Shown in pieces: positions 23,539-32,079 of a stretch of DNA of 64,000 nucleotides; the first letter of the stretch is position 1; every line of letters begins with the position of its first letter. The position numbers and the translations under genes are program-made. Source of the DNA: Billgrantia montanilacus (GTDB lineage Bacteria; Pseudomonadota; Gammaproteobacteria; Pseudomonadales; Halomonadaceae); the NCBI RefSeq assembly GCF_003336675.1, contig NZ_QPII01000003.1, forward strand, positions 248,001-312,000, read 5' to 3'. The notes beneath the pieces are model-generated. The model worked only from the letters and a program-made list of their open reading frames with translations. It did no database searches and was not told the origin of the DNA.

Positions 23539-23913
23539 ATGAAGACTTGGCTGACATGGTTTTTGGCAAGTGTCATGGGCTTATCGGGAAGTGCGACAGG
23601 AGCAACCAGCATGCAGGAAGTAGATCCTTCACGTTCTGGCGCTGATCAAGGTGGGATTACTGTTATCATCGATGGCGATCCCGGAACGCACTTTACCGCC
23701 AACTTGGTTGTACATAACAATGATGAAACCGAGACGCACGCGTTCTCGGGTGAAGTACCCCGACACCTCGAGTACAGTGGCAGTGAAGTTGAAGCCGAAA
23801 TTCGACAGACCAGTACGGAAGGCCGATTGACAGTGGAAGTACGCAAGGCAGGAAATGTCAGTCGCTCTTCTTCAAGCGGAAAGGATAGCCAGATTCGCCT
23901 GCGTGTCAGATAA
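23539..23913 (+). CDS. Small secreted protein of unknown function
   Basis: 124 residues from the ATG at 23539 (GGGAG seven bases upstream). A signal peptide spans about residues 1-21 (WLTWFLASVMGLSGSATG), and the mature part of about 100 residues is polar, Ser/Thr/Glu-rich and predicted by pattern to be mostly beta strands (GITVIIDG, FTANLVVHNN, GRLTVEVRKAG, SQIRLRVR). It has no cysteine and no membrane segment after the signal. It lies convergent to pgaD and shares a two-way terminator with the pga operon. I do not recognise the family; a role in the envelope or matrix is only suggested by position. Confidence 0.7.
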   Translation: MKTWLTWFLASVMGLSGSATGATSMQEVDPSRSGADQGGITVIIDGDPGTHFTANLVVHNNDETETHAFSGEVPRHLEYSGSEVEAEIRQTSTEGRLTVEVRKAGNVSRSSSSGKDSQIRLRVR

Positions 23914-23950
23914 TCCCGCGTGAGAATAAGTAAGGTTGCTTCAAAAAGAA

Positions 23951-23988
23951 CCCATTCGGTCCAGAATCAACGTGCTGGACTGAATGGG
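23951..23988. terminator. Two-way terminator between the small secreted protein and pgaD
   Basis: CCCATTCGGTCCAG pairs with CTGGACTGAATGGG (one G-U pair). The minus-strand side ends in TTCTTTTTG, a good T run for pgaABCD; the plus side ends in ATTTCGGTT. Confidence 0.75.
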
Positions 23989-24002
23989 ATTTCGGTTGAC
24001 TG

Positions 24003-24350
24003 TCAGTGCACGGCCTCTTCTAGCGTTTGCACGGTATTTTGTTCAAATGAATGTTCGATATCGGGATGCTGCCACTTTAGATTGCGCGTGTAAATATGTC
24101 GGTTGTAGATGGCCCAGCAGTGAAAAATCAGGAATGTCACGATGAAGCCTACAATGACTACTCGAAGCATCACTAGTGAATAAATTTGCTCAAGAAAGGC
24201 TCCTTCTTCAGTGAAGAAGGCATAGAGTCTTGTCAACAACAGAGCCCACAGTGTCAGTGTAGCAAGCGTGATCAAGGTGTCACGGATTCGATAACCCCAG
24301 CCTATCTGTCGTGGATTTTCGATGATGACAGTCGCTAGTTTATTTCTCAT
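24003..24350 (-). CDS. pgaD: Poly-beta-1,6-N-acetylglucosamine synthesis protein PgaD
   Basis: Small inner-membrane partner of the PgaC synthase, needed for polymerisation; in E. coli c-di-GMP stabilises the pair. 115 residues with two membrane helices (about 27-47 and 62-85). It starts 11 bases inside the end of pgaC with GGAGAG seven bases before the ATG. The C-terminal tail is acidic. Confidence 0.88.
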   Translation of the reverse strand: MRNKLATVIIENPRQIGWGYRIRDTLITLATLTLWALLLTRLYAFFTEEGAFLEQIYSLVMLRVVIVGFIVTFLIFHCWAIYNRHIYTRNLKWQHPDIEHSFEQNTVQTLEEAVH

Positions 24351-25596
24351 GAAATGGCTCTCCTCGGTCAGGGCTGTTCCAGACGGCGAGTCTCCCTTTT
24401 TGCCGCATCATTGCTTTTGGAAAAGCAATAACCACTGTTGTCATGTTGAGTATCCAGTAGGCGAAAGGGTACCAGATGCTCCAGTAGGCGCAGCGTATAA
24501 TTTTCTTGTCATAACGGCTATCGATATAAAAACTGACGGAAAATTGGATGATACTAATGGCCACGAGTACGCTACCAAAGTAGGATAATATATGTGCATT
24601 TATTGGCCACGACATGGGCATGATAACTTGAGACACTGCCCAGGAAACAAGGAGGATAATCACTGAATAGCACCAGACAACACTGATGATATATTCGAGC
24701 ATCAAGGGCCAGAAGCGCCGATTTTTCCAGCGAATGGATTGAGAGAAATAGCGGAAAAAAACTTCACCGCCTCCCTGGGACCACCTTAGTCGCTGCTTGA
24801 AAAGTCCGCGGAGCGTTTCGGGCATCAGTACCCAGCACAGGGCTCTAGGCTCGTACCGAACCTGGCCTCCAGCCAACTGAAGTCGCCAGCTGACATCGAT
24901 ATCTTCGGTTATCATATCGGTGTTCCAACCACCGATCTCATTCAGTGCGGTGCGTCGAAATGCACAGATCACACCCGAGATAGTGAACACCATGCCATAG
25001 ATGCGTTGGGCTCGCTTGATCAGACCGATAATGGCAGAAAACTCGCCTGTCTGTATCTTTCCGATGGTAGTGGAACGTGTTCTTACCCGAGGATTGCCAG
25101 TTACTCCACTGACCTTCGGGCTGGTGAGGAAATGCCGGGCCATATAGCTGATGGCGTCGTAGTCGAGTATGGCGTCACCATCGATGCCCACGATAATATC
25201 GCCTTCGGCCTCACTCAATCCATGATTCAAGGCGCTGGCCTTTCCACGGTTAGACTGATGCAGAACTTTCAACCCGTCGTAGGATAAAACCAGCTTTTCA
25301 AGACGGCTGGCAGTATCATCTCGGCTGCCATCATTGATGGCGATAACTTCCATGTTGGGATAGTTTTGTTTGAATAGATGGTCTATTGTTTCATCGACAG
25401 TATACCCTTCGTTATAGCACGGCACGAGAACAGTCACCCTGGGTGCTTTCTTGTTCCATTCTGAAATATGCTCATCAGGCCACGGCTGCTGACGCTCCCA
25501 ATGAACATAAAAATAGACCCCCCCACATATCCATATGGTAGCCATGAGGCTGGGATAGGATAAGGTAAATATGGCCAGGAGGTCGAGTATGTTCAT
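24340..25596 (-). CDS. pgaC: Poly-beta-1,6-N-acetylglucosamine synthase PgaC (family 2 glycosyltransferase)
   Basis: Processive inner-membrane glycosyltransferase that builds PNAG from UDP-GlcNAc. 418 residues: N-terminal membrane segment(s), a GT-A domain with VLVPCYNEG, the Asp motifs AINDGSRDD and GIDGDAILD, the TED motif (DMITEDIDVSW) and QRLRWSQGG for polymer binding, then C-terminal membrane helices. The ATG overlaps the pgaB stop (ATGA). Confidence 0.94.
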   Translation of the reverse strand: MNILDLLAIFTLSYPSLMATIWICGGVYFYVHWERQQPWPDEHISEWNKKAPRVTVLVPCYNEGYTVDETIDHLFKQNYPNMEVIAINDGSRDDTASRLEKLVLSYDGLKVLHQSNRGKASALNHGLSEAEGDIIVGIDGDAILDYDAISYMARHFLTSPKVSGVTGNPRVRTRSTTIGKIQTGEFSAIIGLIKRAQRIYGMVFTISGVICAFRRTALNEIGGWNTDMITEDIDVSWRLQLAGGQVRYEPRALCWVLMPETLRGLFKQRLRWSQGGGEVFFRYFSQSIRWKNRRFWPLMLEYIISVVWCYSVIILLVSWAVSQVIMPMSWPINAHILSYFGSVLVAISIIQFSVSFYIDSRYDKKIIRCAYWSIWYPFAYWILNMTTVVIAFPKAMMRQKGRLAVWNSPDRGEPFHEK

Positions 25597-27554
25597 GGGC
25601 GGTCTCTAAAGCGACGACCAATGGAAAAATGAGGCACCATGACATTCATGTCAGGATGATTTTGATGGAAATCATCCGGATAGTAGCCTATATGCTTGAT
25701 ACCCTGATTGCGCAGCAAGCGTACCCATCGCGCTATTTCTTCACTGGGAATTGGAGTCTGGCTACGCCAATCTTGTGTCTGCAATTCGAAAACCAGCTGC
25801 TCGGCTCCCACCCTTTCAAGGGATCGTTGTGCGAGTTCCGTTAACCACGCATCGGGGTTGTCGGCTTCCTCCATATAGGGCATGGCCATGACGGCGACAT
25901 AATCGTAGGCATCGGAAAAGATCTCTATATTCTGGGAAAACCAAAGCTCGCTGCGTGGATTCATTATCGTGATGGCATAGAGGTTTCGTGATGTTGTGAA
26001 TGTCTCGTAGTCAGCTTGGCGATAATAGTTGGCGGATTGCGTTAGCTCTTCGGTAAAATCCGTGAGAAATTCCGTCTTGTGGCTGGCCCAAGTCGCCATC
26101 AGGCCATCATTATCGCGAATGGCACCAATGCTCTCCGGCAGTGAGGCATGGGCATACTGCGCCAGCGCTTCGGAATTGGCATCCTCAAAGTCAGTGAAAA
26201 AGGCATCATCGTGAAACAGCAGGCCATCGAATTTGGTGAGTCTGCCGAGATCCTCGTAGATTTCGCGAATGATCCTGCGGTTCTCTTCCACATAGGGCGA
26301 GAGCCGACGATAATGTTCCGGCGATTCGAGGCCAGTTCTCACATCGGTGACGTAGCGATGACCGGCGCCAAGATCAAAGGCAAGTACCGGCATCCATGCA
26401 TAGACCTTGACTTCGGCGCGCTTCTTTAGCTGCCATGCCACGCGATTGAAGAGGTCGGCCCTCACGGGCAGGTGGCGATTGGGAAAGTAGAGCGCTTCGG
26501 CAACGCCATTCCCGTTCGGATCCGCATAGGCCTGCAGATAGACGGTGCTGACGCCATACTGGGCAATACGCTCGACCAGTTTGTCCAGGTTTCTCTCCTG
26601 CTGCTGCGGGTCAGGGTCGTAGACGTAATCCAGATCCACATGAACGATACGGAGGTCTTCGCGTTCCCATACGCGGTTGGAGAGAATTTCGTCGAAGGTC
26701 TGCAGGCTGGTTTCCTGACTGATGAGATAGCGATTCATGACGCGCTTCTCATCATGGAGCTGGTTGGGCGCACTCAGCAGACTGAAGGTATAGGTCATGC
26801 CATACTCGGCGGCCATATCCAGCGTTGCCTCACTATAGGCCCCATAGGGCCAGATCATGATTCTGGGGACTTGGCCAATTCGCTCCTGGAACTGCTGACG
26901 CGTTTGCGCCATGTCCTGCCTTACCCTCTCGAGATAGGTTTCCTCGCTTTCGTATCCGCCTTGGGGCTTCCATATGCTGGTGACGGCGGCAGCCTGCTGG
27001 TTGCCTATGGGGTTGCCGATAACCCCATGGTGAAGGTCATAGGTGTGGGAGGCGACCTCCACGAGAGGCGACTCATGTAGCGTTTCGACTTGCTGCCAGG
27101 TGAGGAAGCGTTCGCGGGGCAGGGAGATGTTCCCATAGGGCACCTGTCCACCGGGAGGGACATCCATCCAACTGCCCACCACCGCTTGAATGGCGGGAAA
27201 GCCATAGAGCTTGAGCAGGGGAAAGACAACGTCGTAGAAGCTACGATATCCATCGTCGAAGGTCAGCAACACCGCCTTGTCCGGCAGTGGCCGCCGACCC
27301 GACCTGGCGTCCAGTATCTGCTGCAGGCTGACGGGCTGGTACCCGCCCTCGGCGATGAGGTTGAAATGCTCTATCAGCCGGCTGCGTGTAATGGTCTGGG
27401 GGTAGATGGGCCGGTCCGGTGTGACGCTGATGTCCACCACATCATGGTAGCTGATGACGACGAAGTCACCCGGCGAGCGTGCGGCATGGGCCTGCTGGAG
27501 ACTGACCATGACCAGTAGGGCAATGCACAAGGCCAAGATGCGTCTATGTGTCAC
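25593..27554 (-). CDS. pgaB: Poly-beta-1,6-N-acetylglucosamine N-deacetylase PgaB
   Basis: Periplasmic enzyme that partly deacetylates PNAG before export; the C-terminal domain is glycosyl-hydrolase-like. 653 residues from the GTG at 27554, which has GGAGG five bases upstream and overlaps the pgaA stop (GTGA). The signal peptide is about 1-24 and ends AHA; unlike E. coli PgaB there is no lipobox Cys, so it may be soluble. The deacetylase domain has VISYHDVVD and LLTFDDGYRSFYDV; the second domain starts near residue 300 (IVHVDLDYVYDPDPQQQERN). Confidence 0.93.
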   Translation of the reverse strand: MTHRRILALCIALLVMVSLQQAHAARSPGDFVVISYHDVVDISVTPDRPIYPQTITRSRLIEHFNLIAEGGYQPVSLQQILDARSGRRPLPDKAVLLTFDDGYRSFYDVVFPLLKLYGFPAIQAVVGSWMDVPPGGQVPYGNISLPRERFLTWQQVETLHESPLVEVASHTYDLHHGVIGNPIGNQQAAAVTSIWKPQGGYESEETYLERVRQDMAQTRQQFQERIGQVPRIMIWPYGAYSEATLDMAAEYGMTYTFSLLSAPNQLHDEKRVMNRYLISQETSLQTFDEILSNRVWEREDLRIVHVDLDYVYDPDPQQQERNLDKLVERIAQYGVSTVYLQAYADPNGNGVAEALYFPNRHLPVRADLFNRVAWQLKKRAEVKVYAWMPVLAFDLGAGHRYVTDVRTGLESPEHYRRLSPYVEENRRIIREIYEDLGRLTKFDGLLFHDDAFFTDFEDANSEALAQYAHASLPESIGAIRDNDGLMATWASHKTEFLTDFTEELTQSANYYRQADYETFTTSRNLYAITIMNPRSELWFSQNIEIFSDAYDYVAVMAMPYMEEADNPDAWLTELAQRSLERVGAEQLVFELQTQDWRSQTPIPSEEIARWVRLLRNQGIKHIGYYPDDFHQNHPDMNVMVPHFSIGRRFRDRP

Positions 27555-29977
27555 AGAAACCTCCATACCAGGCTTGCCGAGACGATGTTGTCGTATTCCG
27601 GTACGCCGTCATAGATGGCCCTTTCTCTGGCGATGCCGTACTCGATGCTCAACGCAGGAGCCAGATCCCAGCGATGCCGGTAGCCCAGCGACCAGGTGTT
27701 TTCGCTGTCGTAGTCCTGCTGCCAGTAGCGGCCTGAGCCGAGGGAGACTGTCTGGATGAAGGAGTGACGGTACTTGAGCGGAAGCGCATAATGGACAGAC
27801 AGGATACCGCCAAGGCTGGTATCCCGCCGCGGGTTGAAATAGCTGGCTTCGACCTCATCGTTGCGTGATCCGGAGGCTCGTATCTCCCCTTCGATCTGCC
27901 AGCGGTCCAGGTGGTAGAGCGTCTGGTTCCAGTAGCCGTAAAGGGATTGGCGAAGGTTGCCATCGTCGAAGTCGGTTGCCATGAATCCCATCGCGCCTGA
28001 TCCCCGCTCGTCACGGCGATAGGCTAGCTCTCCACGGTAACGATCGGCGTTGACACCATCGCGCAGCGCCCGCAGGGGGGTGCTGGTGGTATTGAGTTCG
28101 AGGCCGAGCGTCGCCGACAGATGGTCCGATGCGTCGTATCGCAATTCTGCCATGGCGAGGAAATCGTCGTTGAGCTGTGCTCCTTGCCCGGCTGATAATG
28201 TCAGGGTGGCGGGGTACAGGTTCCATTCGTAGCCGGCCAGGGTATAGGCCGCATAGAGACTGTCGCCGTTGAACTCGCCATGATGGCCGATGCGCTGCAC
28301 GAACGGGCGTGAGCCCTTGTCGTTGCGCGGACCTTCCAGTAGAACTTCATACTGCCAGTCACGGGAGGCCTGAGAGCCGCTACTATCGCCATCGCTGCGT
28401 GTGAGTGAGCTACTCAGTTGGGCAGCCCGCTGCTCGCGCCATTCCCGTTCCAGGTTGTCGCGCGTCGTGCTGGGTCTTGCCTTGTCGAGCTCCCTGGCGA
28501 TCTCTGCTGTCGTGCCTCTCCACTGGCCGCGCTGCAGCCGAGAGAGCAATACACCATGACGGGCAGCATCCCGATGATATGGTGCAAGCAGTTGCTCGGC
28601 CTGCGTGTAGGCCTCCTCAGCTTGCCTAGGCCAGCCTCTGCCACGCTCCACGTCACCCTTCAGCAGCCAGAGAAAGGGATCGGCAGGGGCCTGGCTCTGA
28701 TAGGTGGCCAAGCGTTCACTGGCCTTTCCTGCCCGTCCACGCCAGGCATCGAGCAGGATATTGAGGGACAGGATTTTCTGGTAGTTGGGGTTATCTATGC
28801 GTGTCGTTCCGGTGAAATCCCAGCGCTGTTCCGGCTCATCTGCGAGCCACTCGGTCAGCAGCTCGTCGGCCTCTCGGTAGCGCCTTGCGTCGGCATAGCT
28901 GTAGAAGAGCCCTTCGTAGAGGGGATCGTCAGGGTCGGTTCCACGCTCGGGGTTCTGACGTATCAGGCCTTCATAGAGTGCGATGGATTCACCTGGTCGG
29001 CCTAGACCGTTCAATGCATGAGCTCTGGCGCGTGTCACGTAACCGGGCAACTGGCCATGCTGACGTTCCAGCCTCGTTGCGAGCGCTTCAGCTTCGGAGA
29101 AACGTCTCAGCTCTGCGAGTGCCACGACCTTGTCGTACTCGGCGATGGTGATCAGCTCCTGGGACGCCTCCTCCGATTGGAGTACCGCATTCAACGCCAT
29201 CAATCCGCTGCGGACTCTCTCCGGTTGTTCTGTGTGGATGCCCAGGCGTATGTCGGTAACGGCTTCATAGTAGGTAAGCCATAGGCGATCATTCTGCGTG
29301 AACACATCCGGATTGGTCTCCATAATGCGGCGTGCAGCGGGGCTGGCCCCCAGGCCCACGGCAAGCCGATAGAGTGCGCGAAGTTCCCCGATGTTGTCGG
29401 GGCTCTGCTCTACCAGAGCCTGGCGGACCTGCAGCTCCTGCATGGCATCGGCGGTACGGGCGGCGAGGTAGCCCCGGGCTTCCAGGCCTGCGGCCGTGAC
29501 CCCGGCCACCTGGTCATGCTGTTGTAGCGTGATATCCGCCAGGGTGTAACTACCCATGTCGGTATGCACCAGGGCCTGGCCAAGCCATCCTTCGACATTG
29601 GATGGATCGCGACGTGTCAACGCCTGGAAAAGCGACAGTGCCTGCTCATAGTCCCCTGCGTTACGTGCCGCGCCACCCAGATGCATCAGCTCTGCATCGC
29701 TGTAATCTGCTGGCTGGCACCACGGGCAGGCGGCCAGGGCATCCTCATATCGGTCTGCACGAACCAGCAGGGTGAGCAGATCCTCGCGGACACGCTCGTC
29801 GCGAGTCTGATGATAGAGCGTCTGCAGGCCTTCGATCGCGCTCTGTAGAGCTCCCTGACGCGCCTGAACGACCAGGCTCTCGCGCTGCGTATCGGTAGCG
29901 GTCTGCCCGTGCGCTGTACCCGCTATTAGGCAGGTAAGTAGACAAGCCAACCATAGGGAGTCAAGGCGACGAAGCAT
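27551..29977 (-). CDS. pgaA: PNAG export porin PgaA
   Basis: Outer-membrane exporter of poly-N-acetylglucosamine. 808 residues, practically the E. coli length. The signal peptide is about 1-24, a TPR-rich periplasmic part runs to about residue 510 (for example MHLGGAARNAGDYEQALSLF), and the C-terminal 290 residues have the alternating pattern of a beta barrel ending in a Trp-Arg-Phe-Leu strand. AGGAAG lies before the ATG. It is the first gene of pgaABCD, with a promoter about 115 bases upstream and a palindrome in the leader. Confidence 0.93.
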   Translation of the reverse strand: MLRRLDSLWLACLLTCLIAGTAHGQTATDTQRESLVVQARQGALQSAIEGLQTLYHQTRDERVREDLLTLLVRADRYEDALAACPWCQPADYSDAELMHLGGAARNAGDYEQALSLFQALTRRDPSNVEGWLGQALVHTDMGSYTLADITLQQHDQVAGVTAAGLEARGYLAARTADAMQELQVRQALVEQSPDNIGELRALYRLAVGLGASPAARRIMETNPDVFTQNDRLWLTYYEAVTDIRLGIHTEQPERVRSGLMALNAVLQSEEASQELITIAEYDKVVALAELRRFSEAEALATRLERQHGQLPGYVTRARAHALNGLGRPGESIALYEGLIRQNPERGTDPDDPLYEGLFYSYADARRYREADELLTEWLADEPEQRWDFTGTTRIDNPNYQKILSLNILLDAWRGRAGKASERLATYQSQAPADPFLWLLKGDVERGRGWPRQAEEAYTQAEQLLAPYHRDAARHGVLLSRLQRGQWRGTTAEIARELDKARPSTTRDNLEREWREQRAAQLSSSLTRSDGDSSGSQASRDWQYEVLLEGPRNDKGSRPFVQRIGHHGEFNGDSLYAAYTLAGYEWNLYPATLTLSAGQGAQLNDDFLAMAELRYDASDHLSATLGLELNTTSTPLRALRDGVNADRYRGELAYRRDERGSGAMGFMATDFDDGNLRQSLYGYWNQTLYHLDRWQIEGEIRASGSRNDEVEASYFNPRRDTSLGGILSVHYALPLKYRHSFIQTVSLGSGRYWQQDYDSENTWSLGYRHRWDLAPALSIEYGIARERAIYDGVPEYDNIVSASLVWRFL

Positions 29978-30028
29978 GAAAATCTTCCTGCAGAGAGATA
30001 ATGATGAACGGTTTGTAAAAAAACGTAT

Positions 30029-30047
30029 CTTCTATAGTGTATAGAAG
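30029..30047. promoter_or_regulatory. Perfect palindrome in the pgaA leader, possible operator
   Basis: CTTCTATAGTGTATAGAAG: eight-base arms and a three-base centre, between the putative promoter and pgaA. It could bind a dimeric repressor or form an RNA hairpin; the AU-rich stem would be a weak one. Confidence 0.5.
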
Positions 30048-30092
30048 TGGCGAGCAGAAAGAACAAGGAAAAATGCAATAGCGGAGGGGGAA

Positions 30093-30120
30093 ATACTAAA
30101 TAAAAAGTATGTCATGTCAA
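30093..30120 (-). promoter_or_regulatory. Putative sigma-70 promoter of pgaABCD
   Basis: On the minus strand: perfect TTGACA, 16 bases, TAGTAT. It lies just downstream of the csgA terminator and about 115 bases before pgaA. Confidence 0.65.
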
Positions 30121-30162
30121 TCAGAGTTATTACGTTGAGTGTATTAAATACGGCGAACAGAG

Positions 30163-30194
30163 AAAAGCCCCGCCAAAGCGGGCGGGGCTTTCTT
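30163..30194. terminator. Rho-independent terminator after csgA
   Basis: AGCCCCGCC pairs with GGCGGGGCT, with A and T runs on both sides. It closes the csgBA unit on the minus strand and insulates the pga promoter. Confidence 0.85.
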
Positions 30195-30231
30195 TATTAC
30201 AGGGCTTTCTGCAGGGTTTGCAGTGCCCTTT

Positions 30232-31149
30232 TTACTGCTGAGTCACCGAGGCACTGTTGCCGCCACCGGTCTGTGTCACATTGGACATGTTGCTGTTGCC
30301 AGTCTGAACCACGGTTGCTGTGTTCTGGGCCAAGGCACCCCAGCCAGAGCCGGTCTGGGTCACGGTTGAGGTGTGGTTGTAGCCATTCTGATAGACATCG
30401 GCCAGGTCGTTGTAGCCAGACTGGTCGATAGTTGAGTCGTTAGACTTGCCTTGTTGTACAACGATTGCCTCGTTGAACTTGCCACTCTGAGTGGTCTCGG
30501 CAACGTTGAAATCGCCGGACTGGGAGATATCAGAGTCGTTCATGTAGCCGCTCTGATTGACGGTGGCGGAGTTCTGGCCACCGCTCCAGTAACCCGGAAA
30601 TATCCACCAACCGGGAGTGTAACCGCCACCTCCCTGGACGATAGTGGATGAGTTGCTGACGCCGGTCTGGGTGACGTCGGCATCATTCTTGTAACCGTTC
30701 TGGGCCACGTCGGAGCTGAGGTTCCAGCCGGTCTGGGAAATGCTAGCAGTGTTTTGCCGGCCATTCTGGACGCTGATGGAGCTATTGCCCCAGCCGACCT
30801 GCAAATGGCTGACTTCGTTGTATTTCCCATTCTGGTAGGTATCGGCGAAGTTGTTCTTGCCGGTCTGGTCGATGGAGGATTCATTGCCTGAGCCATGCTG
30901 GACGACAACCCCCTCATTGCCCCAGCCGTCCTGTTCGATATCTGACAGCTGATTGCTGCCGTACTGGGAAACATCGGCCTCATTGCTGATGCCGTCCTGA
31001 GTGATATTGGATTCGTGATCATTACCGGTCTGGAAGACAGTGGCGTCGTTATAGTAGCCGGTCTGATCGACGTCGGAATCGTTGTCGGCTGCCATGGCGG
31101 AACCAGAGAAGGCGATTGCGGCGGCAAGAACAGTCATCTTGAGTTTCAT
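30232..31149 (-). CDS. csgA: Curlin major subunit CsgA, expanded (about 24 half-repeats)
   Basis: Secreted amyloid subunit of curli fibres. 305 residues, about twice E. coli CsgA. The signal peptide is about 1-20 (ending GSAMA). The rest is a run of about 24 strands of 11 residues with the pattern x-V-x-Q-x-G-x-x-N (for example DADVTQTGVSN, TATVVQTGNSN). The run is interrupted once by a Gly/Trp/Pro-rich insertion (near residues 172-192, GYTPGWWIFPGYWSGGQN) and once by a short GWGALA loop. AGGGG lies before the ATG. It is 148 bases downstream of csgB. Confidence 0.92.
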   Translation of the reverse strand: MKLKMTVLAAAIAFSGSAMAADNDSDVDQTGYYNDATVFQTGNDHESNITQDGISNEADVSQYGSNQLSDIEQDGWGNEGVVVQHGSGNESSIDQTGKNNFADTYQNGKYNEVSHLQVGWGNSSISVQNGRQNTASISQTGWNLSSDVAQNGYKNDADVTQTGVSNSSTIVQGGGGYTPGWWIFPGYWSGGQNSATVNQSGYMNDSDISQSGDFNVAETTQSGKFNEAIVVQQGKSNDSTIDQSGYNDLADVYQNGYNHTSTVTQTGSGWGALAQNTATVVQTGNSNMSNVTQTGGGNSASVTQQ

Positions 31150-31212
31150 GGTATTCCCCTTTTATGAGTCCCCTGGAAAGCCGCTATAGATAGCGCTGCC
31201 AGGTGGTTGTTC

Positions 31213-31243
31213 GGAAATCTGCGATCATCGATCTTAGATTTCC
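31213..31243. repeat. Inverted repeat between csgB and csgA
   Basis: GGAAATCT and AGATTTCC arms, 15 bases apart, in the csgB-csgA gap. It could be an intercistronic hairpin that adjusts the subunit ratio, or a regulator site in front of csgA. Confidence 0.4.
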
Positions 31244-31297
31244 ACTTCGTGAATGAACAGTTGCGAGTAATTCACTTGTCAAGGCGTGTTACGATTG

Positions 31298-31771
31298 TTA
31301 GTGCTGTATTACCTGAATAGCCGCTCGGCCACGCGAAATCTGTGTGATGCTTACGGGCGTCGCGTGAGAAGTACCGAGCTGTTGAATTTCTGCTCTTCCA
31401 TAGACTCCATGTTGTTGTATTGCAGCCTCCTTGCCGTAGCCTGATTGAACGATACTGGCATCATGGCCATATCCACTCTGGATGATTGATGCATCCAGGT
31501 AACCGCCACCCTGCAATATACGTGCATCATGGCCACTACCTGCTTGCCTGGCGGTGGCATGGTTGCCTAGGCCCTGCTGGAGGATAGTGATATCGTTATA
31601 ACTGCCTTGCTGGACGATCCCGGCATCGTTGCCATAGCCGGACTGCAGGATAGTGGCAGTTTGCTGATAAGGAGCAATATCGTGCTCCAGGCCTTGCATG
31701 ATATCGTCTGCTGATACTGTCTGGACAAAAAGCCCACCAGCGATCAAAGCAGTTATTATTCGTGTTTTCAT
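31298..31771 (-). CDS. csgB: Curlin minor subunit / nucleator CsgB
   Basis: Outer-surface nucleator that templates CsgA fibres. 157 residues: signal peptide about 1-21 (ending TVSA), then curlin repeats of the form xIxQxGxGxxA (ATILQSGYGNDAGIVQQGSYND, key residues Q, G, N/D) and a divergent C-terminal stretch (PVSITQISRGRAAIQVIQH) with basic residues, as in nucleators. No strong ribosome binding site is seen. It starts the csgBA unit, separated from csgG by a terminator. Confidence 0.88.
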   Translation of the reverse strand: MKTRIITALIAGGLFVQTVSADDIMQGLEHDIAPYQQTATILQSGYGNDAGIVQQGSYNDITILQQGLGNHATARQAGSGHDARILQGGGYLDASIIQSGYGHDASIVQSGYGKEAAIQQHGVYGRAEIQQLGTSHATPVSITQISRGRAAIQVIQH

Positions 31772-32022
31772 GACAAGACACTCTTGAGTTCCGGTTACTG
31801 GCAGTTACAGTCTCGACACAAAACGGGCAGTCATCCATCGTAATAAATAGCCATTTTGCAGTGTGACTTTTTTGGTAGCGACAGACCCTGTGTGACGGTA
31901 GGTGATGTCAGCAACAGGATGAGAATTCTCATGCTTCATCAATGTTTGGCTGAACAGAACACCCACGGGTCGCTTCCGGCAGCGTTGGCTACGTGCCGGG
32001 AAGGGAAGAAACAGGAGCAATG

Positions 32023-32051
32023 CAAGGAAAGAAAGGCGCCGTGATGGCGCC
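32023..32051 (-). terminator. Rho-independent terminator after csgG
   Basis: Read on the minus strand: GGCGCC, five-base loop, GGCGCC, then TTTCTTTCCTT. It separates csgDEFG from csgBA. Confidence 0.75.
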
Positions 32052-32079
32052 AATCGCAAGTAGAGGACGTCGGCGGTTA

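Noticed and set aside
30250..31090. Regular short repeats that resemble a repeat array
   Set aside because: They are the coding repeats of curlin (period about 33 bases with variable sequence), not CRISPR or non-coding satellite.
31805..32059. 84-codon minus-strand frame between csgG and csgB with a hydrophobic N-terminus, considered as csgC
   Set aside because: It begins at a TTG without a ribosome binding site, runs through the csgG terminator hairpin and shows no CsgC residues; the stretch is better explained as terminator plus csgBA promoter region.
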